From Limonium bicolor (lineage: Eukaryota; Streptophyta; Magnoliopsida; Caryophyllales; Plumbaginaceae), in assembly GCA_023374045.1 (NCBI GenBank), contig CM041776.1:141797296-141861295 (forward strand): a stretch of 64,000 bases of DNA, given 5' to 3'. The notes under the pieces were generated by a model, which had not been told where the DNA came from, searched no databases, and saw only the letters and a program-made list of their open reading frames with translations. Below, one piece after another: positions 32,727-43,413 of this stretch. Position numbers and translations under genes: made by a program. How positions within the stretch are numbered: position 1 is the first letter of the stretch; each line of letters begins with the position of its first letter.

Positions 32727-32925
32727 TGGGGGTGGTCCGGGACTTGGTCCTTAACCTAAGTCCCGGACCAATTGCGAACTTAACTCTCGGTGAAAATTAC
32801 ACATGGTCCGGGACCTTGTCCTGGAGTATAGTCCCGGACCAAAGCAGCACTTGCACTCACGGCCTTAATTTAGGTGTGGTCCGGGACTTTGTCCAAGGAC
32901 CAAGTCCCGGACCCTGCTAAAACCT
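32727..32925. repeat. Three long-stem hairpins in LTR H
   Basis: GGTCCGGGACT pairs with AGTCCCGGACC at 32734-32744/32759-32769 and again at 32878-32888/32903-32913, both with 11-base perfect stems. A 10-base version lies at 32805-32814/32831-32840. The loops differ in sequence (14-16 bases) while the stems are kept. Confidence 0.9.
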
Positions 32926-33996
32926 GCTCCAAACTTGATTTTTCCACTCCAAATCAATCCTTAAACCACCCTTAATCTTTCCATAAACTTTCCGCAAGTT
33001 TTCCACATGTTAATCACCTTAAAACATGCTCTAAAACTCTTCAAATCATAGGCTCAAACCTTACTCAAACTCTTGCTCAAATTCACACATTTTCATAACT
33101 TGTTTTCTTGTTTCTAATACTCTTGTAACAGATTTGGTGTTGCCTCCCACATTCAATACTCCACACAATAATGCCATTCCTAGCACTCAAAAGACATTAT
33201 TTCCCCTAATTTCACTCTCTTCTTCACACTTTGGTTTTCAAACCATTAGCCACTCAATTAACATCTCTTAAACACACCTAGTTTCTCCCATTAAATGGAA
33301 CACTCAAGTTCATAATCTCCAAGCAAATTTGACAGCACTTGCCTACTTTTTAAGCATATTCACCACACTTAAATCAGCTCATAAACACTCTTCTCCCTCA
33401 TGTTTGGTTTAAACATAAACAACACATCAAAATCCCATTTGCTCACATATGTACACTAACCTAACTTCAAGGTTTATTTGCACACATGAGCCTCATTAAA
33501 CATTCTCATTCAACTCACAATATTGTGGTATCATTACTACTCAAGCTCAAGGTTGTTTATACAACACTAACATAAGTTTTCCCAAGGCAAATAAAACCAA
33601 CACAAGGTAAGCCCATTACCTTGTTTATTCTCGGTTTTTACTCCTCTTCTTCCTCTTTCTCTTGTTCCCTCTTCCTCTTCTTGTTTTCACAACATACAAA
33701 GGAGCATATATTGCCAACTACAATCATATCCCCACACACATATCAAGCTTATTAATTTAATTTTTTTCCCACACAAAAACTAGAATTACAAGAGCTAGTT
33801 TTTATGGTTTAGCTTAGAGATTACCTTAAGGTATCCAAATGGAGAGTTAGGCAATCAAAATGATGAAGTTCCACCACTCCACAAGGACATGAAGAAACCG
33901 ACTGAAATGGAAGAAAATTTTCAACGTGGGAAATTTTCCAAATTGCAAGAACAAGCTAGGATGATTAACTTTTGCTTATATTTTTACCTTAGAGCA

Positions 33997-34496
33997 NNNN
34001 NNNNNNNNNNNNNNNNNNNNNNNNNNNNNNNNNNNNNNNNNNNNNNNNNNNNNNNNNNNNNNNNNNNNNNNNNNNNNNNNNNNNNNNNNNNNNNNNNNNN
34101 NNNNNNNNNNNNNNNNNNNNNNNNNNNNNNNNNNNNNNNNNNNNNNNNNNNNNNNNNNNNNNNNNNNNNNNNNNNNNNNNNNNNNNNNNNNNNNNNNNNN
34201 NNNNNNNNNNNNNNNNNNNNNNNNNNNNNNNNNNNNNNNNNNNNNNNNNNNNNNNNNNNNNNNNNNNNNNNNNNNNNNNNNNNNNNNNNNNNNNNNNNNN
34301 NNNNNNNNNNNNNNNNNNNNNNNNNNNNNNNNNNNNNNNNNNNNNNNNNNNNNNNNNNNNNNNNNNNNNNNNNNNNNNNNNNNNNNNNNNNNNNNNNNNN
34401 NNNNNNNNNNNNNNNNNNNNNNNNNNNNNNNNNNNNNNNNNNNNNNNNNNNNNNNNNNNNNNNNNNNNNNNNNNNNNNNNNNNNNNNNNNNNNNNN
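33997..34496. other. Assembly gap (500 N)
   Basis: It is exactly 500 unknown bases, so probably a placeholder for a gap of unknown size. It hides the end of LTR H and the 5' LTR, gag and AlkB start of element B. Confidence 0.99.
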
Positions 34497-35099
34497 AACA
34501 CCTGAAGCTCAAGTAGCCATTATTCGAAGATGCCGTAAGTTCGGAGTGGGACAAGGCAGGTTCTACACACCGACATACCCGGAGGAAAGATGATGAAACT
34601 AAGAATGATGTGCCTCGGTAAGATTTGGAACCCATATACGAAGAGCTATCACACCGACGGACCACATGCACCACCAATTCCTGAAGACTTTCTATCTCTA
34701 ATTACGGCAACCCTACGCGTTGCACAGCAACGCGAAGTACAACCAGTACCCGACCTACAAGCCGATATCTACATCATCAACTTCTACGAGAGGGAAGGCC
34801 GACTTGGATTACACAAAGAAAAGGACGAGACGTAGGAGTCCCTAGACCAAGGGATACCCATAGTGTCTGTGTCCATGGGAGATGATGCTGAGTTCCTCTA
34901 TGGTGAAGAAAAGAGGATTGACTGAGCTATGATGATCTGGCTAAAATCCGGTGACGTGTTGATCATGGGCGGACCATCGAGAATGCTATACCACAGGATT
35001 AAGAGAATCAAGCCAAACACAGCACCCTCAACAGTGATAAACGCCATATGAAGCCTGGATGCCTAAACCTAACCATTAGGAAATATTAAGCCATGTACC
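34497..35099 (+). pseudogene. AlkB-like dioxygenase of element B, degraded
   Basis: This is the second copy of the element-borne AlkB frame. It reads PEAQVAIIRRCRKFGVG, FYTPTYP, MMKLRMMCLGKIWNPY, IINFYEREGRLGLHKEKDE, SMGDDAEFLYGEEKR, LKSGDVLIMGGPSRMLYH and LNLTIRKY before TAA (35097-35099). The HxD iron motif has become H-K-E (Glu codon at 34818-34820). The first Arg of the R-x-N-x-T-x-R motif is Cys. In-frame stops lie at 34833-34835 and near 34922, and frames shift near 34590 and 35045. The start is lost in the gap. It sits immediately before the protease of element B, as in element A, and is clearly diverged from copy A, so the AlkB frame predates the split of the two copies. Confidence 0.9.
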
Positions 35100-35226
35100 T
35101 TTTGTATTAAGTTATGTAATGGAATGAACTTGTAATGTTGGAAAGATGAATAAAGAAAGGTTGATTATTTACAACTCTTCTCGTACCATCACTAATTATA
35201 GTTGTAAACGTTATTTTTGGGAATAG
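35100..35226 (+). other. Spacer after AlkB in element B, with AATAAA
   Basis: The noncoding spacer contains AATAAA at 35149-35154 and ends GGGAATAG; the protease frame continues from 35227 in the same phase as in element A at 4105. Confidence 0.5.
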
Positions 35227-35477
35227 GTGTCGAACCCTGTAGAGAGGGTACCCTGAGCATTCTCACACAAGCTCAGGCCGGTGACAACGGCCATATTATC
35301 ACTGGTATTTTCCCGGTGAATGGAGTCCCAGCCTTAGTATTATTTGACTCCGGAGCCTTACACTCATTCGTATCCCTGGTACTAGCCGAGCAGTTGCACC
35401 TTGAGCCCGTGGAGTTGGAAGATTTCAGTGTGACACTACCGTCTAAAGAAAGAATTCGTTGTACCCGGTATTTCTGA
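35227..35477 (+). pseudogene. Element B aspartic protease
   Basis: It reads GTLSILTQAQAGDNGH, IITGIFPVNGVPALVLFDSGALHSFVS and [11 protein letters not shown]. The catalytic D-S-G-A is intact. The frame ends in a TGA at 35475-35477, after which the linker to RT continues in another frame. The spacing to AlkB and RT matches element A. Confidence 0.85.
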
Positions 35478-37140
35478 GGAGCCACCATCAGAATCCGAGA
35501 AGGATTTCCCGTTGGACCTGATAGAGTTCAGAGGCCTGGGTTTTGACGTCATTGTGGGCATGAATTGGTTAGAGAAACACCGAGGTCGTATATTGTGTGT
35601 CGAGCATAGATTACTGCTAAAGAGCCCGTCCGGTGTAACCGTATCATACTGTCAGAACCCCCGACAGCCGTCCGTGGAAATCATTTCAGCCATGACCATG
35701 GCCAAAGAGATCCAGAAGCAGCAGGAGGTGTACCTCTGTTATGTACAGCATACTCAGCAAGACCCAGAGTTTAATCCAGATGTACCCGTGGTTGGGGAGT
35801 TTCCAGACCTCTTCCCTAAGGAGCTTCTCGGTATGCCACCGTCCCGAGAGGTCGAGTTCACTATAGACTTAGTACCCGTGACAGGACCTATTGCCAAAGC
35901 CCCCTACAGAATGGCCCCGACAGAGATGTTAGAGTTGAAGGAGCAACTGAAGGAGTTGTTGGATAAGGGATTCATACGCCCGAGCGTATCCCCTTGGGGC
36001 GCACCCGTACTGTTTGTCAAGAAGAAAGACGGCAGTCTCCGGTTATGCATTGACTATCGAGAGCTGAATGCAGTGACAGTGAAGAACCGCTACCCTTTAC
36101 CACGCACAGATGATCTGTTCGACCAGTTTAGAGGAGCGATAGTACTTTCGAAGATAGATCTCAGATCAGGTTACCATCAGATCCCCGCGAAGGAGAACGA
36201 CATCGAAAAGACCGCATTTCGGACCCGATACGGCCACTACAAATTCACAGTTATGCCGTTTGGACTAACTAATGCCCCAGCAAAATTTATGGACTTGATG
36301 CACCGAGTTTTCAGAGATCAGTTGGAGTAGACAGTTGTGGTATTTATTAATAATATACTAGTTTATTCGAGAACCAAGGAAGAGCATCGCCACCATCTCA
36401 GGCAGGTACTCGAGATTCTTAGAGCCAACCTATTGTACGCCAAATTTTCTAAGTGCGAATTTTGGTTAGATCAGGTAGCATTTCTTGGACATGTCATTTC
36501 TGTTGCCGGGATAGCAGTTGATCCTGCCAAAGTGGAGGCAATACGTAGATGGCCGAGACCAAAGTCCTGACAGATATACGAAGTTTCCTTGGTTTAGCAG
36601 GCTACTACCGACAGTTTGTTAAGGACTTCTCCCGCATCACAAAACCTATGACAAACCTCATCAAGAAAGATACCCCTTTCACGTGGACAGAAGACTGTGA
36701 GGCAGCATTTCAGAAGTTGAAAGACGCATTGACCTCAGCTCATATCCTCACATTTCCCGAAGGTACTGATGGATATGAAGTCTACTGTGATGCATCCGGT
36801 ATGGGTATGGGATGTGTCCTCATGCAGCACGGGAAGGTTGTCGCCTATGCCTCCCGTTAGCTAAAGAAGCACGAGGAGCACTACCCCACACATGATCTTG
36901 AGCTAGGAGCAGTCGTGTTTGCACTCAAAATTTGGCGCCATTACCACGGTGTCCAGATTACCATCTACTCCGACCATAAAAGCTTGAAGTATGTATTCAC
37001 CCAAAAAGAACTGAATATGAGACAGCACAAATGGATGGAGTTCCTCAAAGACTATGATATTAACCTCCAGTATAAGGAAGGCAAAGTCAATGTAGTTGCC
37101 GATGCACTTAGCCGCCAAGCTCACACATTGCATACACTCA
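35478..37140 (+). pseudogene. Element B reverse transcriptase and RNase H, inactivated
   Basis: An open stretch at 35512-36330 carries [66 protein letters not shown] and [16 protein letters not shown], then stops at TAG 36328-36330. The catalytic box reads FINN (36343-36354) instead of FIDD, so both Asp are lost and the enzyme would be dead even without the stop. RNase H follows in pieces ([44 protein letters not shown]), with a shift near 36560 and a TAG at 36858-36860. Sequence is very close in kind to element A. Confidence 0.92.
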
Positions 37141-38353
37141 TAGCAGGTACCAGCCTAGTTGAAGAAGTGCGTAATGCTCAGCAGAACGATAGAGTAATGG
37201 CTGATATTAAACGGAAGTTAGTCGATTGCACACTAGATAAGAAGAAATACGACTACCAGCTTCATAAGGATGGCCTGATCCATGTTAATGGCTGATTATG
37301 TATTCCCCATGAGAGCGTAGAACTCAAAGGAGCGCATCATGAGAGAGTCCCATTCTTCTACTACATCTATTCACCCTGGAGCTTCAAAAATGTACAAAGA
37401 CATGAAACGATATTTTTGGTGGGTTAGCATGAAGAACGACGTCTTGAACTTCGTTATCAGATGCCTCACCTGTCACAATATAAAATTTGAACACCGAAAA
37501 CCTGGAGGCACAGTTCAGCCAATGCCTATCCTAGAGTGGAAATTCTATGATCTATCGATGGATTTTGTAGTTGGACTACCACCGACATGAGGAAGATTAA
37601 ATATGATATGGGTAATTGTTGACCGCCTTACTAAGGTAGCACGATTCATTCCAATGAAGGACACATGGAAGGTGTCGAAACTAGCTGAGCTTTTGATAAA
37701 GAGATTTTAAGACACCATGGAGTGCCAAAGACCGTAGTGTCAGATAGGGACACGAGATTTCTTTAGAGATATTGGAGAGCTTCACGAGAAGCGTTAGGCA
37801 CCGAGCTGAAGCTCAGCACTGCTTTTCACCCGCAGACGATGGTCAGACGGAGAGAACCATTCAAACCATAGAGGACATGCTAGAGCATGTGCCTTAGATT
37901 TCCAGGGCAGTTGGTTGGAAAAGTTGCACCTCATTGAGTTTGCATATAATAACAGTATCACGCCATCAATTAGAAGCCACCTTTTCAGGCATTATATGGT
38001 AGACCTTGCCGTACCGGTTGTGTTGGGATGATTCCAGTGAAGCTTTATCATAGGCCCAGACTATTGCAGGCAGGGTTAGGCTGAGTCAGCAGATCATAAA
38101 GAACATAAAGGCAGCACAGGATAGACAGAAAGCATACGCGGATAACAGACGTCGAGACCTGGAGTCACCATTGATGGCCAGGTTCTTGCGAGTGTCGCCG
38201 TGAAAGGAATTTTAGATTTGGGCAAAAGGGAAAGTTGAGCCCGATATTCGTAGGCCCCTACAGTATTAGGGAGCGTGTGGGCCAGTGCTTATCGACATGA
38301 TTACCCTCAGAGTTAGGACGATTTCATGATATACGTCTATCAGCTCAAGAAAA
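37141..38353 (+). pseudogene. Element B integrase, first part (interrupted by element C)
   Basis: It has the HHCC region ([32 protein letters not shown]), then the core [14 protein letters not shown] and SDRDTRF (keeping the Asp that element A lost), then QTERTIQ-like sequence with several indels. It ends within the C-terminal domain (VYQLKK in a shifted frame), where element C is inserted. The remainder is at 57613-57800. Confidence 0.88.
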
Positions 38354-38802
38354 TGTTATAACCCAAGGTTGAGGTCTGAAATTTTTCTTTGCATTATATT
38401 TCGTCGCAAGTTAAATGTGTGGATTGTTTAATCCTTCAGGACATGGGAGTCCTTTTGATTAAAGACGAGGGCGAAGGAGTCTTTTTCCCTTTCTTATTCT
38501 ATTCCTGGTGAGGATAATACCCTTAACCTTTTATTTCCACTTCTTTAATTACTCTCTTTTCATCACGTTCTCACGACTCGCCGTACCTCCTCTTCATTGT
38601 TCTCTCCCTCTTCTCCCTCAAAGTTGCGTTATGTTCTACCTCTCAAGCCCTGATAATTGTGTTCTTCCTCGAGTTCTGCTGTGGGTTCTGCGCCGTTGCG
38701 AAGTACGGTTCGGGAGTAAGGTAATCAGTGTGTGATATGTTCTCCTTCGATCTGAATTTGGGATGTTTTTCCTTTCTAAGTTATTCTTTGCAATCTTATT
38801 AG

Positions 38803-38870
38803 GAGTCAGATTCTATTCCGCCCTTGTCCTTCTACTATGGTGTCCTCTGCGAGTTCATGGTCGAATTCAG
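38803..38870 (+). other. Mini-exon-like block in element C LTR
   Basis: The 68-base block is bounded by CTTATTAG on the left and CAG/GTAAGG on the right. The 3' LTR copy (55901-55968) has the same length, with CTGATTAG and CAG/GTAATG. The next acceptor-like CTCTAG ends at 38949. This fits an exon of a spliced leader, but no transcript evidence is available here. Confidence 0.4.
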
Positions 38871-39282
38871 GTAAGGATTGGGAATCTTTGTCTTGCCAGT
38901 TCTGATATTGTGTTTTGATGTTCTGATTTGGGGGGCTGTCCTTCTCTAGGAATTACTCTGTGTTTCGGATTGTATCGTCGGTCAGCGTTTCGGGATTCTT
39001 CGTGGTTGAGCTCTGCTGTTTCTGATTCGAGATTCTTCTGCTGATTAATTGAGGTAGGTGGCTGATGGATTCAATTAGTGTGTCAGCTTGGGGAGTTTCA
39101 TTCCGGTTCTGAATTTTGGTTGTGTTCTATCTTTGCATTGTGGTTGTGGTTGCGAACTGTGTATTTAATATCATTTTAATGCCTACAAACCCCCATGGTT
39201 GTTTTCTGCAAATTTCTTTTTTTTGGTTATATTTAAACCTCTGTTTTGGTGTACAATTCGTTCTTGAAATTGCACTTTTTGG

Positions 39283-39665
39283 TATGTCCGAACGTCTGTC
39301 CGAGCTTTGACGTTCGAACATGCCCTGTTGCGCCTTGAATTTCTGAAGTTTTTGCCGTGTCCAAACTTCTGTCCGAGCTTTGATTCGGATGGGGTGCGAA
39401 GACGAGTTCAACTTACATGTCTCGAATGGTGTCCGAACTTGTAAGTCCGGACAGAAGTTCGAACACACCCTTCTGCTTCTTCTGATTTTGCTTCAACTTG
39501 TGTCGAACATTGACGTTCGGACACATTGGACATTAGCGTATTTATTTCCGAAAGCGTCCGAACATTCGTCTGAGCTTTGATGTTCGGACACCCGTCTGTT
39601 TTCGATTTCTAAAGTCTCGACTTGTGTTCGAACATTGATGTCTGGACACAAGTTCGGACATGGTA
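39283..39665. repeat. Hairpin array in element C 5' LTR
   Basis: Repeated TGTCCGAAC, GTCCGAGCTTTGA and GTTCGGACA form several short inverted repeats (for example GTCCGAACTT with AAGTTCGGAC). The array is repeated in the 3' LTR at 56374-56757. Confidence 0.8.
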
Positions 39666-40104
39666 CTGTTTTGACCAGAACTTGCTCGTTTGAGCTCCGT
39701 TTTGACTTCCGTTTGCGGGGTTGGATTCCCCTGCTTTTCAAGTAGTCTATTTGATTGTGGTGCCATGGTGAGGGACATATGCTTATCTGTATTTAAGCCT
39801 CTGTTTTGGGACCTAGTTATCTCTGTGTCTGAACCTTTGGATGGCTGGTTTAGCTGTCTCGTAGCGCGCTATGTGGATATCCTTCTGTTTCACGGGTGGT
39901 GATGTTCCTCGTTCTGTTCACGAGTTGTTGCTCGTTCTGTCTATATGCTATAATCAACTAGGGTCCCTTCTGTGCTTCTGTTGTTTTTTTGAGCTCTGAT
40001 TAGTCCTTTGGTATTTGGGACATCTGCTTCTGCTTTCTGTTTTGGAATGTGACCTCTTCTATCTATCTCTGATTTGTTAATATTCTATAAAGGTTTTGAG
40101 CATG

Positions 40105-41595
40105 TGTTAGGTAAATACTATATATATATATATAGATTTACAGCAAACTAAAAGCCAAGTGCACCTTAGTCGGAGTAGTACAACAAGTATCGTATCCACA
40201 GGGAAATTGTTCAATTATCCTATTATCGGTATTTAGTAAAAACAGTAAAAAGGGGGTTTAGCCGGAGGCAAGCTTGATTTGTTGTTGGATCAGTACAAAA
40301 AATAAACACAGTAAAATAAGTTGAATTAATTGATGTGGATGGAAAAAGGTATCCTAGGATAGCGGGGGAATTACCTAAATTACTTAAACAGATTTATAAC
40401 CATGTCTCAATTATTATTGTCTATTGGAGTTAATAATTGTCAGTTACGAACTCTTATTAATAGCCTCAGTATTTTCCTGCTCAATCCGGAGTGTAAATAC
40501 CAAGGTTTATTCATTTGTGGTACTTGACTATCTCAAAATCATATGCTGATAGTTACCAAAAAATGCAGTTGTTTGTCACGCAAAGCATTTAACAATATTT
40601 GTTGAAAGGAATTAAAACAAGTTTAAAAAGAGAGACATGTGATAAATACTGATTTACGTAATATTAGAATCAAACCCCACACCTAGGATACAAAGGAAAA
40701 TTACTCAACATTAATGGAAATAAGAAGATACAGATAGATAGATTTAGACATTATTTTAGAGAAAGAACGGGTCTGCACTCGCTCTCACTCTCTGCTGCCT
40801 CTCTTCTATTTTTTTGTTTTGCTGAGTACGTGAGTAGTGTGTGTGTGACGGGAGAAGATGAATGGAAGAGATGATGATGGAGTGTGATGAGCGATGGTCT
40901 GTTGTGTTTTTTCTCTCGCACGTCTGTTTATTGTTGAAGGTGCTGGGTTTATATAGAAGCAGAGGATGATTGAAGATAGTGCTGGAGAGGAGACAGAGCT
41001 GAGTACGTGTGAGGCTTTTAAGGCAGGCGGCCTGATATTACTGAAGTAGTAGATGGATATGTTTGCAGGCGCCGCAGAAAATTAGAGAAGACGGTCGGCG
41101 TAGTTGCAGCTCTATTTGTTGTCCGGTCTTATTTCCACGGACAGTTCTATTCTTGTCCGTCCATATTTCCACGGACACATTGTGTCCTTCTTGCTGTCCG
41201 CCCCTTGTCCGCCCTTATATCCGCGGACACAATTGCCCTGTCCGGCTCTAATTGAGCGGACAAGACCCGGACGCTCCAAGCTCTGTCCGGCCTTTGTAAT
41301 GCGGACAAGACACGGACGTAAGTCCCCTTGTCCGGTGTGGTTCGGACGAAAATTGGTTTTCTTCTAAAATGTTCGTTTTAGCTCCGATTTGAGATCCGTC
41401 TGCGCCTATGCGTTCGTCTCTTCTTCTACTTTGCTCCTATCTTAGTTTTCCTCATGTTTAACCAATAAATTTGTGAGATAATCAATAAAACATAAACTAG
41501 AGGAAAAATATACCTTAAGTGAAAAATGAGCAAGAAAAGTGCTAATATAATATATGAAATAAACCCATAAAACATGCTCATTTGGACACTTATCA
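40105..41595 (-). mobile_element. Element D 3' LTR (1491 bp)
   Basis: It runs from TGTTAGGTAAATACTATA to CATTTGGACACTTATCA. Next to it lies CACCCCTACACTTAC, the complement of a purine-rich priming tract. It carries a (TA)n run at about 40121 and a GTCCG/CGGAC array at 41127-41346. Confidence 0.9.
41127..41346. repeat. GTCCG/CGGAC hairpin array in element D 3' LTR
   Basis: Units of about 35-45 bases, such as TTGTCCGTCC paired with CACGGACA, and GTCCGGCCTTTGTAATGCGG, are repeated. The 5' LTR of D has the same array with extra units (46486-46802). Confidence 0.85.
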
Positions 41596-42585
41596 CACCC
41601 CTACACTTACCTTTTGCTTGTCCTCAAGCAAATCCATGTACCCAAGCAAGTAGGGAATGCTCAATACTAACAAATATTATTATGAAGGGTAGGATAAAGA
41701 GGTGAACGATACATGATCTTTAAACTTTTCGAGGAGTGTGATCCATCAACTGCTGGTGGCATAGGTGTACTCAGGGTAAAAATAAAATTAGAGTTTCGAG
41801 GTATGATCCAGAGTACTTCAATGCTTCTTAGTTAAGGTGGCTTTGAGAACTTTTACCATGGCCAACTTCTCTCAAGAATGGGCATTGAGGAGAAAACAAA
41901 AGGAAAAATAGATTTATGCATTTGTTTCACTTTTGCATAAGAGATGAGAAGATAATATGTAGGCATCAAGCCTTTGTATTTAAGAACACTCAACTCTCCT
42001 TGTTGGTTACCAATGGTGTCTCGCAAGTCCCTTGTTTATTTTTATTTATTTATTTTTTGAGAGAGAGGAGCAGAGAGATTAAGCATTTAAAGCACAAAAT
42101 GTCGCCAAAAAGGGCACACTCCCCCACACTTAAATTGAAGAATGTCCTCATTGTTCACCAGAAAAACAAGGGAAAGTTTCAGAAGACCTTTTCGGTAAGT
42201 AGATAAAATAGAGAGAACATAAAGGTCACAAATAAACATTTAAGCACAAAAACGCTCCTCTGCAGATTTAATTTAAATAAAAGCATAATTAAAGAGACTG
42301 GTACTCCCCAGAGATTATTTTTGCTTGCGTTATAGGAGTTCCCCCACACTTGAGCTTCAGCCTCAAGTAGCGTAGCTTGGTTGCGGTGTAGACATGACGT
42401 TGCACCTGCATAAGACACTAGAAGCAACCATACTACAAACGGGGTTAAAAGTTAGCAAAAATAAAATGTAAAGAGAACCTAAAAATTAAAAGAGCATAAA
42501 AGCAAATAAAAGAAAAGTTCATCCGGGTTGCCTCCCGGAAAGCTGCCCTTCTTTAACGTCTTTGGCTAGACGCTTTGTTGTTAGA
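41596..42585. other. Element D 3' noncoding region
   Basis: There is no pol gene. It contains AATGTCCTCATTG at about 42143 and the conserved block GCCTCCCGGAAAGCTGCCC at about 42530, both shared with element E (49350 and 49690). Confidence 0.7.
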
Positions 42586-43410
42586 TCAAACCTGGGGGGT
42601 GGTTATGAGGAGGAGATCCAAAGCATGGCTCGATGGTATTTTTGAGTGTCCACCTGGGTGTATGTTTTCTTTTCTTATCCCGCTTTTCATCAGGTATGGT
42701 GGTGGTATCTCTGTAATGGACATTCCGTCAGGAAGGGTGACAAAGAGAAGTGGAGATGATGGTGATTGAGTGTCCCTCACAAACTTGAGATCCTTGAATT
42801 TGTTATCTGGAGACCTTCCTGATGCAAACTCCAACTTTTCATCATAAGTTTGAAGGGTGATTTTCCCTTGGGCCACCCAAATGTGCACATTGGTTGTGGC
42901 AAGGAATGGTCGTCCAAGGATGAGAGATGTAGTGGAGTTCTCTTCGATGTCCAAAATGACAAAATCGCATGGGAAGTATAAGTGTTCCACTTTAATAATA
43001 ACATCCTCCACCACTCCGCTTGGGTAAGCTATCGAACCATCCGCCAGTTGAAGGGTCATCTTGGTCTTTTTCATTTCTCCAATTCCCAGCTTTTTGAAAG
43101 TGGAGAGGGGCATCAAATTTATGGAGGCACCCAGATCGCATAGGGAGTATGGAAATGAGGTGCTACCTATTGTGACTGGAATGGTGAAGCTGCCCGGATC
43201 ATTGCATTTCGAAGGTAGTGGTTGTTTCAGAATAGTTGAGGAAACTACATTAAGTGGTACGGTACCGACTTCGGCTAATTTAGTTTTGTTGGAGATAAGG
43301 TGCTTGAGAAATTTGGTGTAGTTTGGCATTTTGGCAATGAGGTCTACAAACTGTATGTTGACGTTTAGTTGTTTCAGCATTGCCAAAAACTTCCCATATT
43401 CATTATCCAA
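42586..43410 (-). pseudogene. Element D aspartic protease region
   Basis: The open frame of 274 codons reads PVTIGSTSFPYSLCDLGASINLMP, FKKLGIGEMKKTKMTLQLADGS, PCDFVILDIE and LILGRPFLATTNVHI, the typical Athila-type retropepsin with D-L-G-A-S. It ends in a TAA-like terminus without running into RT. Whether this frame is still expressed is unknown; it is separated from gag by a stop near 43411-43413. Confidence 0.85.
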
Positions 43411-43413
43411 TTT

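Larger units (their letters stand above)
30603..33996 (-). mobile_element. LTR H: minus-oriented gypsy LTR, cut by the gap
   Basis: On + it begins TGTAACACCCCAACCG, the reverse of a GGGGTGTTACA terminus, and runs into the N gap. The layout parallels LTR G: GCAGCGGAA near the end, TTACCTT (minus AAGGTAA) at about 33617, 33820 and 33985, and a hairpin array. Its TGAAATACCCC start would lie in the gap. The open frames at 31198-31464 come from a tandem repeat, not a gene. Confidence 0.75.
38354..40104 (+). mobile_element. Element C 5' LTR, first part
   Basis: It begins TGTTATAACCCAAGG, identical to the 3' LTR start at 55446. It contains donor-like sites at about 38721, 38871 and 39053, a 68-base mini-exon-like block (38803-38870) and a hairpin array. 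It is interrupted after GCATG (40100-40104) by element D and resumes at 47048. Flanks of the whole of element C are AAAAT-like on both sides (38350-38354 and 57612-57616, sharing a base with each terminus). Confidence 0.9.

Noticed and set aside
33889..34677. Long open frames crossing 33997-34496
   Set aside because: They consist mostly of unknown residues from the N gap.
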